From Legionella quinlivanii (GTDB lineage: Bacteria > Pseudomonadota > Gammaproteobacteria > Legionellales > Legionellaceae): 64,000 nucleotides of DNA. The notes under the pieces were generated by a model that searched no databases, was not told where the DNA came from, and worked only from the letters and a program-made list of their open reading frames with translations. The position numbers and the translations under genes were made by a program. Positions 54,891 through 63,892 of the stretch are shown here, one piece after another (position 1 is the stretch's first letter; each line of letters opens with the position of its first letter). Where the stretch lies: contig NZ_MVJN01000003.1 of assembly GCF_003265995.1 (NCBI RefSeq), forward strand, positions 353,499 through 417,498, written 5' to 3'.

Positions 54891-56969
54891 TTGAGTAAGA
54901 ATTTTGATAATCCGGAATTTTATATTAATCGCGAATTTACAGCCCTTGCTTTTAATGAACGGGTGTTGCAATTGGCTAAGGATGAGCGAATCCCCTTGTT
55001 GGAGCGGATGCGTTTTCTCTGTATTTGCTGTGGTAACCTGGATGAGTTTTTTGAGATACGAGTCGCGGGTCTTAAAGAAAAAATAGCCATAGCATCTCCA
55101 AAATTAAATATTGACGGCTTGCGCGCCGAGGAAGTGTTTAGCCAGATCAGTAAGAAGGCACATATTCTAAGCGATGAGCTTTATAATATTTTCAACAGGC
55201 AATTACTGCCCGAGATGCGTAAAGAGCATATCCATTTTTTAAATGTCGAAGAATGGACGGATGACATTCATTTATGGGCCAAACACTATTTTAAAAATGA
55301 AATATTGCCTATCGTAAGCCCAATTGCCCTGGATTTGGCACACCCATTTCCAAGATTATTTAATAAAAGTCTTAATTTTATCATTTCCCTTCGTGGAAAG
55401 GACGCTTTTGATCGAAACATTGACTATGCGGTCGTCCATGCCCCGCGCTCGCTGCCGAGAATGATCCATCTGCCTTCCGAGTTATGTACTGATGGCGGCA
55501 GTTACTTTGTTTATCTTTCATCAATTATTCAAACGCATATCAGCAGCTTGTTTCCAGGCATGGAAATCAATGGCTGTTACCCGTTCCGCCTGACCAGAAA
55601 CAGCGATCTGTTTTTGCGCGAGGAGGAAATTGAAGATTTGGCTGTGGCCGTACAAAGGGAACTATTTTCAAGACATTATGGGCATGTTGTGCGTTTGGAA
55701 GTGGATAAAAAATGCCCTGAACATATTGTCGATTTTCTATTGCAGAAACATCACCTTCACCATGAGGATACGTATTACTGCGATGGGCCTGTCAATTTAC
55801 AGCGCTTTTACAGTGCTATTAATCGTATAGACCGGCCTGACTTGAACTATCCGCCTCTCAATGTGCAATATCCTGATTTTATCCATCAACGCCGAAATTT
55901 GTTCAATGTGTTAGACGAGCAAGATGTGTTTCTGCATCATCCCTATCAAAGTTATGAGGTGATCATTGACTTTGTCCGACAGGCTGCTGCTGATCCTAAT
56001 GTTCTGGCTATCAAGCAGACCTTATACCGAACGCATTCTGAGTCAGTAATGGTTCGCGCTCTTGTTGAAGCCGCCCGTTCTGGAAAAGAGGTGACGGCGG
56101 TAGTGGAGTTGCGCGCCCGTTTTGACGAAGAGTCTAACCTGCGATTGGCTAATCGCTTGCATGAAGCGGGTGTGCTGGTCTTGTATGGCGTAATGGGCTA
56201 TAAAACCCATGCCAAGATGACTCTGGTGGTGCGAAGAACTCACGGTAAACTCAAACGCTATGTCCATTTGGGAACAGGCAATTATCACGAACAAACTGCC
56301 AGGCGATATACCGATTTTGGCTTATTAACCGCCGATGCAGCGATTACTGCGGACACACAAATTATTTTTCAGCAATTAACCGGCCTTGGCAAAACGGTTA
56401 AGTTAAAGGCATTATGCCATTCTCCGTTTACTCTGCAGAAAAATCTCATGGCACATATTGATGCCTGTGCTGAAGCGGCGAAAGAAGGAAAAAATGCCGA
56501 AATTAACATTAAAATTAACGGATTGACCGATAAGGCCATGATTCAGGCTCTGTATGCTGCATCCCAGGCGGGCGTAAAAATCAACTTGATTGTTCGCAGC
56601 ATGTGTTGTTTAAAACCGGGTATACCTGAAATTTCAGAAAATATTCGAGTTATCTCAGTTTTGGGACGTTTTCTTGAACATCATCGAATCTATTGCTTCC
56701 GCATTGAAGAGAGTGAATATTATTACTGTTCAAGCGCCGATTTAATGGAGCGAAATCTGTACAATCGTATTGAGATTTTGTTCCCTATTCAGGATGAATC
56801 CATTCGTAAGCGAATCAAGCAGGAAATTTTCAAAAACTACCTGAAAGATAATATGTATGCCTGGGAAATGCAGGCTGACGGCACTTATAAGCCTATGCGT
56901 AATGGTTCTCACTCCGCCCAGGAAAAATTACTGCAGCTTTACTCAAAAACCGCCAATGCGGATTTTTAG
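54891..56969 (+). CDS. ppk1: Polyphosphate kinase 1
   Basis: A 692-residue enzyme that reversibly polymerises phosphate from ATP. Motifs include EFTALAFNERVLQLAKDE at the start and YRTHSESVMVRALVEAARSG. KTHAKMTLVVRR holds the phosphorylated His, and RYVHLGTGNYHE follows. The gene begins with TTG at 54891 preceded by AGGAGCGATC, an unusual but well supported start. It is the third gene of the orphan-ChrA-ppk operon. Polyphosphate supports stress survival and virulence in Legionella. Confidence 0.95.
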   Translation: MSKNFDNPEFYINREFTALAFNERVLQLAKDERIPLLERMRFLCICCGNLDEFFEIRVAGLKEKIAIASPKLNIDGLRAEEVFSQISKKAHILSDELYNIFNRQLLPEMRKEHIHFLNVEEWTDDIHLWAKHYFKNEILPIVSPIALDLAHPFPRLFNKSLNFIISLRGKDAFDRNIDYAVVHAPRSLPRMIHLPSELCTDGGSYFVYLSSIIQTHISSLFPGMEINGCYPFRLTRNSDLFLREEEIEDLAVAVQRELFSRHYGHVVRLEVDKKCPEHIVDFLLQKHHLHHEDTYYCDGPVNLQRFYSAINRIDRPDLNYPPLNVQYPDFIHQRRNLFNVLDEQDVFLHHPYQSYEVIIDFVRQAAADPNVLAIKQTLYRTHSESVMVRALVEAARSGKEVTAVVELRARFDEESNLRLANRLHEAGVLVLYGVMGYKTHAKMTLVVRRTHGKLKRYVHLGTGNYHEQTARRYTDFGLLTADAAITADTQIIFQQLTGLGKTVKLKALCHSPFTLQKNLMAHIDACAEAAKEGKNAEINIKINGLTDKAMIQALYAASQAGVKINLIVRSMCCLKPGIPEISENIRVISVLGRFLEHHRIYCFRIEESEYYYCSSADLMERNLYNRIEILFPIQDESIRKRIKQEIFKNYLKDNMYAWEMQADGTYKPMRNGSHSAQEKLLQLYSKTANADF

Positions 56970-56986
56970 CGAGAGCGTTCAGGCAG

Positions 56987-57016
56987 CCGTCATCTCGAAC
57001 ACAGTGAGAGATCTCC
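56987..57016. repeat. Truncated family B palindrome fragment
   Basis: CCGTCATCTCGAACACAGTG continuing to GAGAGATCTCC matches one arm of the repeat at 17923-18004. The opposite arm is missing. It lies between ppk and the convergent epmB. Confidence 0.65.
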
Positions 57017-57055
57017 AAAATGACATGGCATGACAGTTCGAAGAACACTCTCTTT

Positions 57056-58045
57056 TTAGCTGCTAATAAGCAGGGTCTTGCTGGCTTTGCCGGCGTCCTC
57101 CCTTGCAAGACGAGGTACCAGATATCCGGGAAGCAAGGTTTGCAGATCTCGAAAAATTTGCAATGCCTTTTCCTGCGGCAGATCGAAATGTGCGGCTCCT
57201 GCTACTTTATCGAGTATGTGCAGGTAATAAGGCAATATGCCACAACTAAATAAGCGCTGACTCAACTCGGCTAAAGTTTTTGCATCGGCATTAACCTTTT
57301 TTAATAAAACCGACTGATTGAGCAGATGACAACCCGATGTCTGCAGCAGCCGGCAGGCTGATTCAACCGCTTCATCCAGCTCCTGTGCATGATTGCAATG
57401 AACCACTATCACCTTTTGCAACCGCAATGAGCTTAAGATGGATAAAAATTCCTCATCAATCCTTTCCGGCAATACAATAGGAATTCGGGTATGAAAGCGT
57501 ACAGTGGTGACGTGTTTGATTTCATCCAGCTGCTTAAGCACTGAGCTCAAAACGGTATTGGAGGCCAGCAAGGGATCGCCGCCACTTAGAATAACTTCAG
57601 AAACGCTGGAGTTTCCTTTTATATAATCAATGACCTGCTGCCAGCCTTCGCGGCCAGGATTATTTTTCTGGTAGGGAAAATGCCTTCTAAAGCAGTAACG
57701 GCAATTGACCGCACAAGTGCCGGTTAAGGTTAGCAGAACTCTCCCGGTATATTTATGCAATAATCCGGTGAGCGGATTGCTGCTGTTTTCCTGCAAAGGG
57801 TCGTTCTGATAGCCATCGACCTCAAGCAGTTCTTCTTCACTGGCCAGAACTTGCAGCAAAAGAGGATCCTCAGGGTCATGCTTTTTCATGCGCTCCGCAA
57901 AACCGCGTGGTACTCGGGTTTTGAAGAGCTTTTCTGCTGCCGTACTGCCTTGAACAGCTGATAAGCCCAGAAACTGCAACAACTCACTGGATGAGGCAAA
58001 TCCCTGCGCTAAAATTTTTTGCCAACTCACAAAGGCATCTCGCAT
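57056..58045 (-). CDS. epmB: EF-P (R)-beta-lysine aminomutase EpmB
   Basis: A 329-residue radical SAM enzyme of the lysine 2,3-aminomutase family. The cluster ligands are C111, C115 and C118 (GTCAVNCRYCFRRHF). The SAM/PLP region includes VILSGGDPLL. It makes (R)-beta-lysine for modification of the EF-P lysine. The absence of a large C-terminal PLP subdomain favours EpmB over catabolic lysine aminomutase. The adjacent divergent efp supports this. Confidence 0.94.
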   Translation of the reverse strand: MRDAFVSWQKILAQGFASSSELLQFLGLSAVQGSTAAEKLFKTRVPRGFAERMKKHDPEDPLLLQVLASEEELLEVDGYQNDPLQENSSNPLTGLLHKYTGRVLLTLTGTCAVNCRYCFRRHFPYQKNNPGREGWQQVIDYIKGNSSVSEVILSGGDPLLASNTVLSSVLKQLDEIKHVTTVRFHTRIPIVLPERIDEEFLSILSSLRLQKVIVVHCNHAQELDEAVESACRLLQTSGCHLLNQSVLLKKVNADAKTLAELSQRLFSCGILPYYLHILDKVAGAAHFDLPQEKALQIFRDLQTLLPGYLVPRLAREDAGKASKTLLISS

Positions 58046-58116
58046 TAATGATTCAAAATTGATAAACTGCGCGAACTCTAACGAAAATGCAACAAAATCT
58101 CAACTGTGGAGTCCGA

Positions 58117-58686
58117 ATGGCTATTTATAGCACCAATGAATTTAAAAATGGATTGAAAGTGATGGTTGACAGTGCGCCTTGCAGCATTGTTGACTGTGAA
58201 TTTGTTAAACCCGGAAAAGGCCAGGCGTTTACCCGAGTAAAAATTCGGAATTTAAAAACAGGTCGAGTGGTTGAACGCACTTACAAATCGGGTGAAACCC
58301 TGCCATCTGCCGATGTGACAGATGTTGAAATGCAATATTTATATAACGATGGTGAACTGTGGCATTTCATGGTTCCTGATACGTTCGAGCAATATGCAAT
58401 CGGAGAAGAGCCGCTGGAAGAAGCCAAACAATGGCTTAAAGAGCAGGATATTTGCATTGTCACCTTATGGAATAACGAACCCATTCAGGTAACGCCTCCC
58501 AATTTTGTCGTCCTGACCATCACTGAAACCGATCCGGGTGTCCGTGGCGATACCTCTGGCGGCGGCGGTAAACCGGCCATTCTCGAAACGGGAGCGGTGG
58601 TACGTGTTCCATTATTTATACAAACGGGTGAGCTGATTAAAGTCGATACCCGCAAAGGCGAATACGTTTCCCGCGCTAAAGAATAA
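58117..58686 (+). CDS. efp: Translation elongation factor P
   Basis: A 189-residue protein with three OB-like domains. The modified lysine is K34 in VKPGKGQAF, and the family sequence [13 protein letters not shown] is present. EF-P rescues ribosomes stalled at poly-proline. The ATG at 58117 has GGAG five bases upstream; the earlier in-frame ATG at 58087 is rejected. The beta-lysylating enzyme EpmB is encoded divergently 71 bp away. Confidence 0.96.
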   Translation: MAIYSTNEFKNGLKVMVDSAPCSIVDCEFVKPGKGQAFTRVKIRNLKTGRVVERTYKSGETLPSADVTDVEMQYLYNDGELWHFMVPDTFEQYAIGEEPLEEAKQWLKEQDICIVTLWNNEPIQVTPPNFVVLTITETDPGVRGDTSGGGGKPAILETGAVVRVPLFIQTGELIKVDTRKGEYVSRAKE

Positions 58687-59023
58687 TATTCCTGCATTAC
58701 AGCTCGAGAGAAAAGAGTCTTCTCGGGCTATTTCTCCTTAAAATCCTCTCTCTCCCTCAGGGAGAGAGTTAGAGAGGGCTTAAAAATCAACCCTCGCCCT
58801 CTCCCAGCTTGGGATAAAGGATTCTTCTTAAGTTTACGCCTATGCGCGCCGGCTGGAAATCCATTCATAATTCACAGATTTTGCCAGGATGGCACTGTTC
58901 TATCCCCGAATTGTATTAATCATCCCGCAAAGAACATTAATGAAAAAGCAATTTCTGCACAAAACCATCATTTTGACTTAATATTTGCCATGAGGTAAAA
59001 TATTTGCTCTATTTAGCAAGCAA
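58687..59023. other. Intergenic region with efp hairpin and repeated GC-rich patch
   Basis: A stem near 58702-58728 (GCTCGAGAGAAAAG / TCTTCTCGGGC) may terminate efp. 58741-58775 contains CTCTCTCTCCCTCAGGGAGAG, a short palindrome. The promoter of the next gene lies at the end. No gene is supported. Confidence 0.5.
58973..59001 (+). promoter_or_regulatory. Sigma-70 promoter upstream of the first NLS-like paralogue
   Basis: TTGACT (58973-58978), a 17-base spacer and TAAAAT (58996-59001). The start of transcription is expected near 59008, some 25 bases before the ATG. The same -35 and spacing occur before the second paralogue (61136-61164). Confidence 0.7.
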
Positions 59024-59032
59024 GTGAAAAAT

Positions 59033-61018
59033 ATGAAGTATATCAAGGCAGCAGAATGGGATAGTGCAGTTAAGTTATATAAGCCGAGAACCTATCAGCA
59101 AGCAGCAGATAAATTTAAAGTCATGCTTGAGCAGCTCAACTCTGTAAAGAATAGACAGTCGGGACTTAATAAAAGGGTGCCGGATGGCTGGTATGAAGAT
59201 TATTTAGCGGTAAGTGAATATTTACTGACTTCTTATTTTAATCTATACGAAAAAGCAAGTTTTGTTAGTGAAGAATATGATCCCATTTTGAGTTTAATAC
59301 AGCCCATTTCCAGCATGCTTCTAAAGGCGGCCAAACGATTTGGTGAAAAAAACCAAAAGCAGGCAGAGATCGCCAGAATTATCACGCTTAGCGCTTCTTT
59401 TTGTGAAAGAACCAGTGGTAAAGCCTCTGAGAGTTGTGGAGAAGCGGAAGATGCAGCGGATAAGACCATTCTCCTGGATAACGCGCTGAAGTGGGTCGAT
59501 TATTCCATAGCTCTATTGGATGAGCATGGGTTGAAGATAGGTTTTAATGCCTTCCTGTTGAAGCTTGAAATTCTAGGGGATCGCTATGAGCTTTCAAAAG
59601 AAAGGCAAAATCTTTTGGGCATGCTTAAGCTGATTGGAGTACATAAGCTTCTTACAAAATCCAGCCTTACTCCCGAAGAACGACTGTGCTTTTTTGCGGT
59701 AAGTCTGTGCGCGACAAAAGAATACCCGGAAGAAAGACTAAGCCGTGCAATTGTTAAAGCAGCAATGAAATTCGCAAGTTCCGCTTCTTTCCCGGGTAAG
59801 GCAGATGATGAAGATGAAGCAGAAAGTTTAAAAGGCTGGCTGAATATTTTTGAAAGCAGACTTGCAGATAATCTGGAAAAATTTTCGGATGAAACCACTC
59901 AAACCTTCCCTGTAAGCGTTGCTGCGGAAGAGGAAGAGGAAATTGAGCTGGTCATTGAGCCGCGCCGATTCATTAGTAGTAGACGTTTGGAAAAAATTCC
60001 AATTGAAGAAGAGACTCCAGAAGATCAATTTGATTTTGATCAAGTTCATTTCGATTCTGATACTGACGAAGAAGAGGATAGTGTTCCCGTTTTTGAAACA
60101 TCGAGAGGCAGTGAATCACTGACATCTTCTGAAGAGGTCGAAGAGGTGATTGTTATAGTGGATGACGAAGAAGAAATAACCCTGACTATAAATAAGGATA
60201 CAGCCAGGAAAAAAAGAAAAGCGGCTTCAATAGCCGAAGACGTAAGCACTTATTCTGAGACTGGAAGTTCGCCTGCCAATAAGAGAAGCAGAGAGGTTGA
60301 AGTTGTCGAAGTGTGCCTTGAAACACCTGATACAGATTCAGTTATTGAAGAAGAAGTGATTCTTTTTGCTGATAGTATGTCACTGATGCAAGCACAGGAG
60401 AAGCAATCGGTTTCTTCTTCAAGCAGCGCTCCAGGATTTTTTACCAGGAAGACTCCCAGCCCCGTTCCTGTTTCAGCTCCGGGCGTTGAAATCCAAAAAC
60501 CTGATATGCAGCAAGTGGGGCAGGCATTTATGAAGGTTTTAAACAGTTTTACTGCAAAAGCTAAAACGTCATCCTTCAAGCCTATTGTTTTATCATTTAT
60601 GGCGGATTTCATGCTAGAGCCCAGGCAGACCAATCAACCTGCTATCGCTTTATATCTATACCGACAGGTTCTGGCGATACATCCAAAGAATGATAAAATT
60701 ATTAATGCGATGCTCAGGTTGAGCGCGATGCACCCTAAGCTGCATAAAAATAAAAAGGATTATGAATGTGAGGGCGAGGATATTTTTACCCATACCCTGA
60801 TTACATTTATTGTCAGACTCAACAAGTTATATGCAAATAAGCCGGAAGCTTTTAAGGCTCAAATTGAGAAAATGTTAGAGTATTTAAAAAACAAGCTAAA
60901 AGCATGGGAAAAGCTGATTTCCGAGGCCGAATTGGATGAGCAGCTTATTAAAAAATTTGAAGAAGAGCTTGGATTGCCATCTGCTAAGGATACGACCAGC
61001 AGTCCGCCTAAGCTTTAA
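59033..61018 (+). CDS. Orphan acidic protein with bipartite NLS-like cluster, first of tandem paralogues; candidate nuclear effector
   Basis: About 661 residues. An N-terminal helical domain (about 1-280) resembles TPR/alpha-solenoid packing. A long acidic region (about 295-385) follows. Then come basic clusters RKKRK (392-396) and KRSR (417-420), 20 residues apart, like a bipartite nuclear localisation signal. A second helical domain (about 480-640) includes ALYLYRQVLAIHPKND. That C-terminal block matches the next gene (VFLYRQAVAMDSMND). No signal peptide or membrane helix. The GTG at 59024 is an alternative start. Nuclear targeting in a host is inference from composition. Confidence 0.7.
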   Translation: MKYIKAAEWDSAVKLYKPRTYQQAADKFKVMLEQLNSVKNRQSGLNKRVPDGWYEDYLAVSEYLLTSYFNLYEKASFVSEEYDPILSLIQPISSMLLKAAKRFGEKNQKQAEIARIITLSASFCERTSGKASESCGEAEDAADKTILLDNALKWVDYSIALLDEHGLKIGFNAFLLKLEILGDRYELSKERQNLLGMLKLIGVHKLLTKSSLTPEERLCFFAVSLCATKEYPEERLSRAIVKAAMKFASSASFPGKADDEDEAESLKGWLNIFESRLADNLEKFSDETTQTFPVSVAAEEEEEIELVIEPRRFISSRRLEKIPIEEETPEDQFDFDQVHFDSDTDEEEDSVPVFETSRGSESLTSSEEVEEVIVIVDDEEEITLTINKDTARKKRKAASIAEDVSTYSETGSSPANKRSREVEVVEVCLETPDTDSVIEEEVILFADSMSLMQAQEKQSVSSSSSAPGFFTRKTPSPVPVSAPGVEIQKPDMQQVGQAFMKVLNSFTAKAKTSSFKPIVLSFMADFMLEPRQTNQPAIALYLYRQVLAIHPKNDKIINAMLRLSAMHPKLHKNKKDYECEGEDIFTHTLITFIVRLNKLYANKPEAFKAQIEKMLEYLKNKLKAWEKLISEAELDEQLIKKFEEELGLPSAKDTTSSPPKL

Positions 61019-61038
61019 AAACTCATCAAGCTCAGAGT

Positions 61039-61066
61039 AATCCCCGTTCCTAGCGGGGATTTTTTT
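61039..61066 (+). terminator. Intrinsic terminator after the first paralogue
   Basis: AATCCCCG and CGGGGATT form a stem around TTCCTAG, followed by seven T. It lies 21 bases after the stop and separates the two paralogues into distinct transcripts. Confidence 0.85.
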
Positions 61067-61135
61067 GTCCAATTCCCCTTATCTATAGTAAGCAGCTTGC
61101 TGTAACTGGCTTGAAAAATAGAATATTTCAACACT

Positions 61136-61164
61136 TTGACTAAATTTAAGCCTCAAGGTATAAT
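61136..61164 (+). promoter_or_regulatory. Sigma-70 promoter upstream of the second paralogue
   Basis: TTGACT (61136-61141), a 17-base spacer and a perfect TATAAT (61159-61164). Start of transcription is expected near 61171, 25 bases before the ATG. Confidence 0.8.
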
Positions 61165-61195
61165 GCTTGGTCTTTTATTGTAACAAGTGTAAGAA

Positions 61196-62893
61196 ATGAA
61201 GAAAGCTAAAACTAAACAGTCCAAAGAAACAATAGAAAATATAAAGAAAGTAGAGGATATATGTGAAGTGTTAATGTCTGAGTGCGAAAGGATTGCTCAT
61301 ATTGAATATAATCCCCGCTCGTATGATGTAGCCTGGGAAGAATTGCAGAAACCTGTTACTAATTTAAAACAAGTCACTGACATTGTGTATACGTTGAACT
61401 CTGATGATCTGCAAAAAAAGGTCAATGAAACCTGGTTGACGCTAGCTGCACGGATGATCGACATTGCGGACTGGCATCTCTCTGTCGTAAAAGGCGACAT
61501 ACCTAGAGGAAAGACTGCAAAAAACGTCAACATGGACACTGTTTTCTTGTGGAGAAATAGAGGTTTTGATTATCTTGCCGATGCTTCTTTGCAAATTCCT
61601 TATTACCATCACTTTCTCGATGTCAAGATAGCCTATCATCTGGCTGGCGATGAGACGAAAACAGCCAGTCAATTCAGAAAAATAATTAGTATTTTAAAAA
61701 AACAAAACCTGTTGTCTCTTGAGAAAGCGACTGCGTCATTACATATGCCTTATTTGGTTGAACTTTTTGAAATTGCGCTTGATGTGAGCAGCGAAGCTAA
61801 ACCTGGAGTGGAACGTGATGGTCTGATGAAAAGCATTAAGGCATTCGCTGACTCATCGATCCGTTACCCCCAAGGAACGACATCTAAAGAAAAGAAAATG
61901 CATGAGAGCAGGTTTCAAGAGTTTCGCGCATTAGTTGCAGATCCTGCATCTGGCAAGAATAAGAAGGCCTTGCAATTAGACTCATCTACCGAAAGTTTTG
62001 AATACGAACCTCTTGTTGGAAATACAGACAGCGATGATGACGAGATAGTTCTGTATGGAGATGGTGATTCAATGACTGAAGATGAGACTGAATCCGAAAC
62101 AGAAGCTGAAAAAAGCCTGAAGGAAAAATATGCAAAAAAACGAAAGGGTGCGATCGATGAAAAGGGAGGAGAAGATCTCCCGCTCAGCAAGAAAAGGAAC
62201 GTTTTGCATACCAACGCTGTGATTGTAGAGGATTCTTTGCTGAATAGTTCTGACGCCGTAGATTTCCTGGTAGGATTAGCTGCGCCAGGCACTTCCTGCA
62301 ATACCCTGCAGACTCATGCTCCATTGATTAATCCGAACTTACCAGAAAAGAGTATTTCTTCAAATCTGGATAATTTATTCTTTGGCGGAAGTAATAGACG
62401 AACGCCATCACCTTCTCCTGAACAACAAAGAGAAAGAGCACATAAGGTAACTGATGTAACCAATGCGCTGGTAAAGGTATTAGAGCAGATGAGGCATTAT
62501 GATAAGGCTTATCAAGCGAAAGTACTGGAACATTTGGCAGACTCACTGCGAACCAGGGACCTCTCTTGCTGCGTATTCTTATATCGGCAGGCAGTGGCTA
62601 TGGATAGCATGAATGATGAGCTGCTCTTTAAGTACACATCGACTGCGGGGGCTGAGAAAGTAGCTTGCGTAAGCAAGGATAAAGGCACAATTTTCAATCA
62701 AACACTGAATCAATTACCAGAAATGCTCAATGCGGTATTTGAGAAAAGTTCAGGAAATGAATACAAGGTTTTTGTACTGAATTCGCTAGAAACGATGTCA
62801 GATATTGCAACAGAAACCTTTAAAGACATAACAGAACACTTTAATCATCATCTTGAGCAAACCTGCGGTTCAGCAGTTATCCCCTCAATGTAA
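61196..62893 (+). CDS. Orphan acidic protein with bipartite NLS-like cluster, second paralogue; candidate nuclear effector
   Basis: A 565-residue protein with the same layout as the gene before it. There is a helical N-terminal domain, an acidic linker rich in Asp/Glu (about 268-310), basic clusters KKRK (314-317) and KKR (332-334), and a helical C-terminal domain with FLYRQAVAMDSMND. The first domain is only weakly alike to the paralogue, so divergence is old. A hairpin follows the stop. It has its own promoter. Localisation to a host nucleus is a hypothesis. Confidence 0.7.
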   Translation: MKKAKTKQSKETIENIKKVEDICEVLMSECERIAHIEYNPRSYDVAWEELQKPVTNLKQVTDIVYTLNSDDLQKKVNETWLTLAARMIDIADWHLSVVKGDIPRGKTAKNVNMDTVFLWRNRGFDYLADASLQIPYYHHFLDVKIAYHLAGDETKTASQFRKIISILKKQNLLSLEKATASLHMPYLVELFEIALDVSSEAKPGVERDGLMKSIKAFADSSIRYPQGTTSKEKKMHESRFQEFRALVADPASGKNKKALQLDSSTESFEYEPLVGNTDSDDDEIVLYGDGDSMTEDETESETEAEKSLKEKYAKKRKGAIDEKGGEDLPLSKKRNVLHTNAVIVEDSLLNSSDAVDFLVGLAAPGTSCNTLQTHAPLINPNLPEKSISSNLDNLFFGGSNRRTPSPSPEQQRERAHKVTDVTNALVKVLEQMRHYDKAYQAKVLEHLADSLRTRDLSCCVFLYRQAVAMDSMNDELLFKYTSTAGAEKVACVSKDKGTIFNQTLNQLPEMLNAVFEKSSGNEYKVFVLNSLETMSDIATETFKDITEHFNHHLEQTCGSAVIPSM

Positions 62894-62897
62894 AATC

Positions 62898-62929
62898 TAA
62901 TGCTGGAATTAAATGTAATTCCAGCATTA
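62898..62929. terminator. Perfect AT-rich palindrome between convergent genes
   Basis: TAATGCTGGAATTA and TAATTCCAGCATTA are exact complements around AATG. It lies between convergent stops. It could serve as a bidirectional terminator, though without a T run. Confidence 0.6.
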
Positions 62930-62933
62930 ACAG

Positions 62934-63197
62934 TTACCAGCGGCGAAAGTGCCACCTATTAACTCTGGGTCCGTAGTATGCGTTACGCCAATAAGGTCTG
63001 CTAGACCAATAAGGATGGCCCCAGTTATAACTGTTATAATAAGACCCGCCCCAGTAAGGTCTGTATCCATAATAGCCTACTGAATATACATAGTCCTGGT
63101 TGTAAGAAGGAGTAGTATAAGTGGTCTGACTTACTGTGCATCCAGACAGCCATAAAGTGGATCCAAGCAAAGCACCGGTTAGCACTAATTTCTTCAT
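62934..63197 (-). CDS. Tyr/Trp-rich lipoprotein
   Basis: An 87-residue protein with the lipobox LSGC (lipidated Cys20). The mature part is dominated by Tyr, Trp, Pro and Asn (YYGYRPYWGG), a low-complexity pattern seen in small Legionella outer-membrane or surface lipoproteins. The family cannot be named. It probably tethers to the outer membrane, since no Asp follows the cysteine. Confidence 0.75.
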   Translation of the reverse strand: MKKLVLTGALLGSTLWLSGCTVSQTTYTTPSYNQDYVYSVGYYGYRPYWGGSYYNSYNWGHPYWSSRPYWRNAYYGPRVNRWHFRRW

Positions 63198-63267
63198 GAT
63201 TTCGTCCTTGGCTACAAAGCTTTCTCTAAGTATAAGCCAAGATCATGATGTTCACAAAAGTAGCAGG

Positions 63268-63585
63268 CTAGTGACTGCTTAACTTCAATCCAACTATAGA
63301 AACTATAATCAGGCTAATACATGAAAGTCGCATGAGAGTGGCAGGCTCATCAAGAAAACAGATGCCGTAGATAACAGTGCCGACTGCACCAATGCCAGTC
63401 CAGATTGCATATGCGGTACCAATGGGTAAGGACCTGAGTGAGGAAGCTAATAAGATAAAACTGACTGCCATAGCGGATACTGTGAGTGCTGAAGGGAGCA
63501 ACTTGCTGAAACCATCCGTATATTTAAGTCCAACTGCCCAACAAATTTCGAACAGTCCTGCAAGTATTAAAGTGAACCAGGCCAT
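63268..63585 (-). CDS. SMR-family exporter, SugE/Gdx-like
   Basis: A 105-residue protein with four membrane helices and the essential Glu13 in [12 protein letters not shown]. The block [19 protein letters not shown] and the end GLKLSSH match the SugE/Gdx branch, known to export guanidinium. No guanidine riboswitch was seen upstream. The longer EmrE-type multidrug function is less likely. Confidence 0.88.
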   Translation of the reverse strand: MAWFTLILAGLFEICWAVGLKYTDGFSKLLPSALTVSAMAVSFILLASSLRSLPIGTAYAIWTGIGAVGTVIYGICFLDEPATLMRLSCISLIIVSIVGLKLSSH

Positions 63586-63682
63586 AACCTTCCTTATTTA
63601 TGAAGCTAATGGATAAAGTAGCTTTCTTCAAAGAGACAGATCAAGTGTTTTGTAGAGGGCTTGCAAATTGTCTGTACAAATA

Positions 63683-63711
63683 TTGCTCATTTGACGGGGT
63701 TGGTATATAAT
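63683..63711 (+). promoter_or_regulatory. Possible upstream promoter of the rRNA operon
   Basis: TTGCTC (63683-63688), a 17-base spacer and TATAAT (63706-63711). It precedes the stronger promoter at 63865 by about 180 bases, as expected of tandem rrn promoters. It could also serve an unrecognised small transcript. Confidence 0.45.
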
Positions 63712-63864
63712 GAATTTTTGCGTTTGATAAAAAGCAGCATAAGCAAAAACCGATGCGGCTGCATGATTTAATTCCATATGTGTCAATGCTAACCCAAGTG
63801 GTTCTTTCAATAAACAGAGAGAAGTACTTAATGCAAAAAAAACAAAAAAATTTGCAAAAAGTGT

Positions 63865-63892
63865 TTGACATGAGAAGCGAAATCCGTAGAAT
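63865..63892 (+). promoter_or_regulatory. Main rRNA operon promoter
   Basis: A perfect -35 TTGACA (63865-63870), 16-base spacer and TAGAAT (63887-63892), followed by a GC-containing discriminator. An A-tract just upstream (63826-63860) could be an UP element. Confidence 0.8.

Noticed and set aside
54436..54894. 152-codon ORF overlapping ChrA in another frame
   Set aside because: The ChrA frame has a clear family match. The overlap runs into the ppk ribosome-binding site and has no motif.
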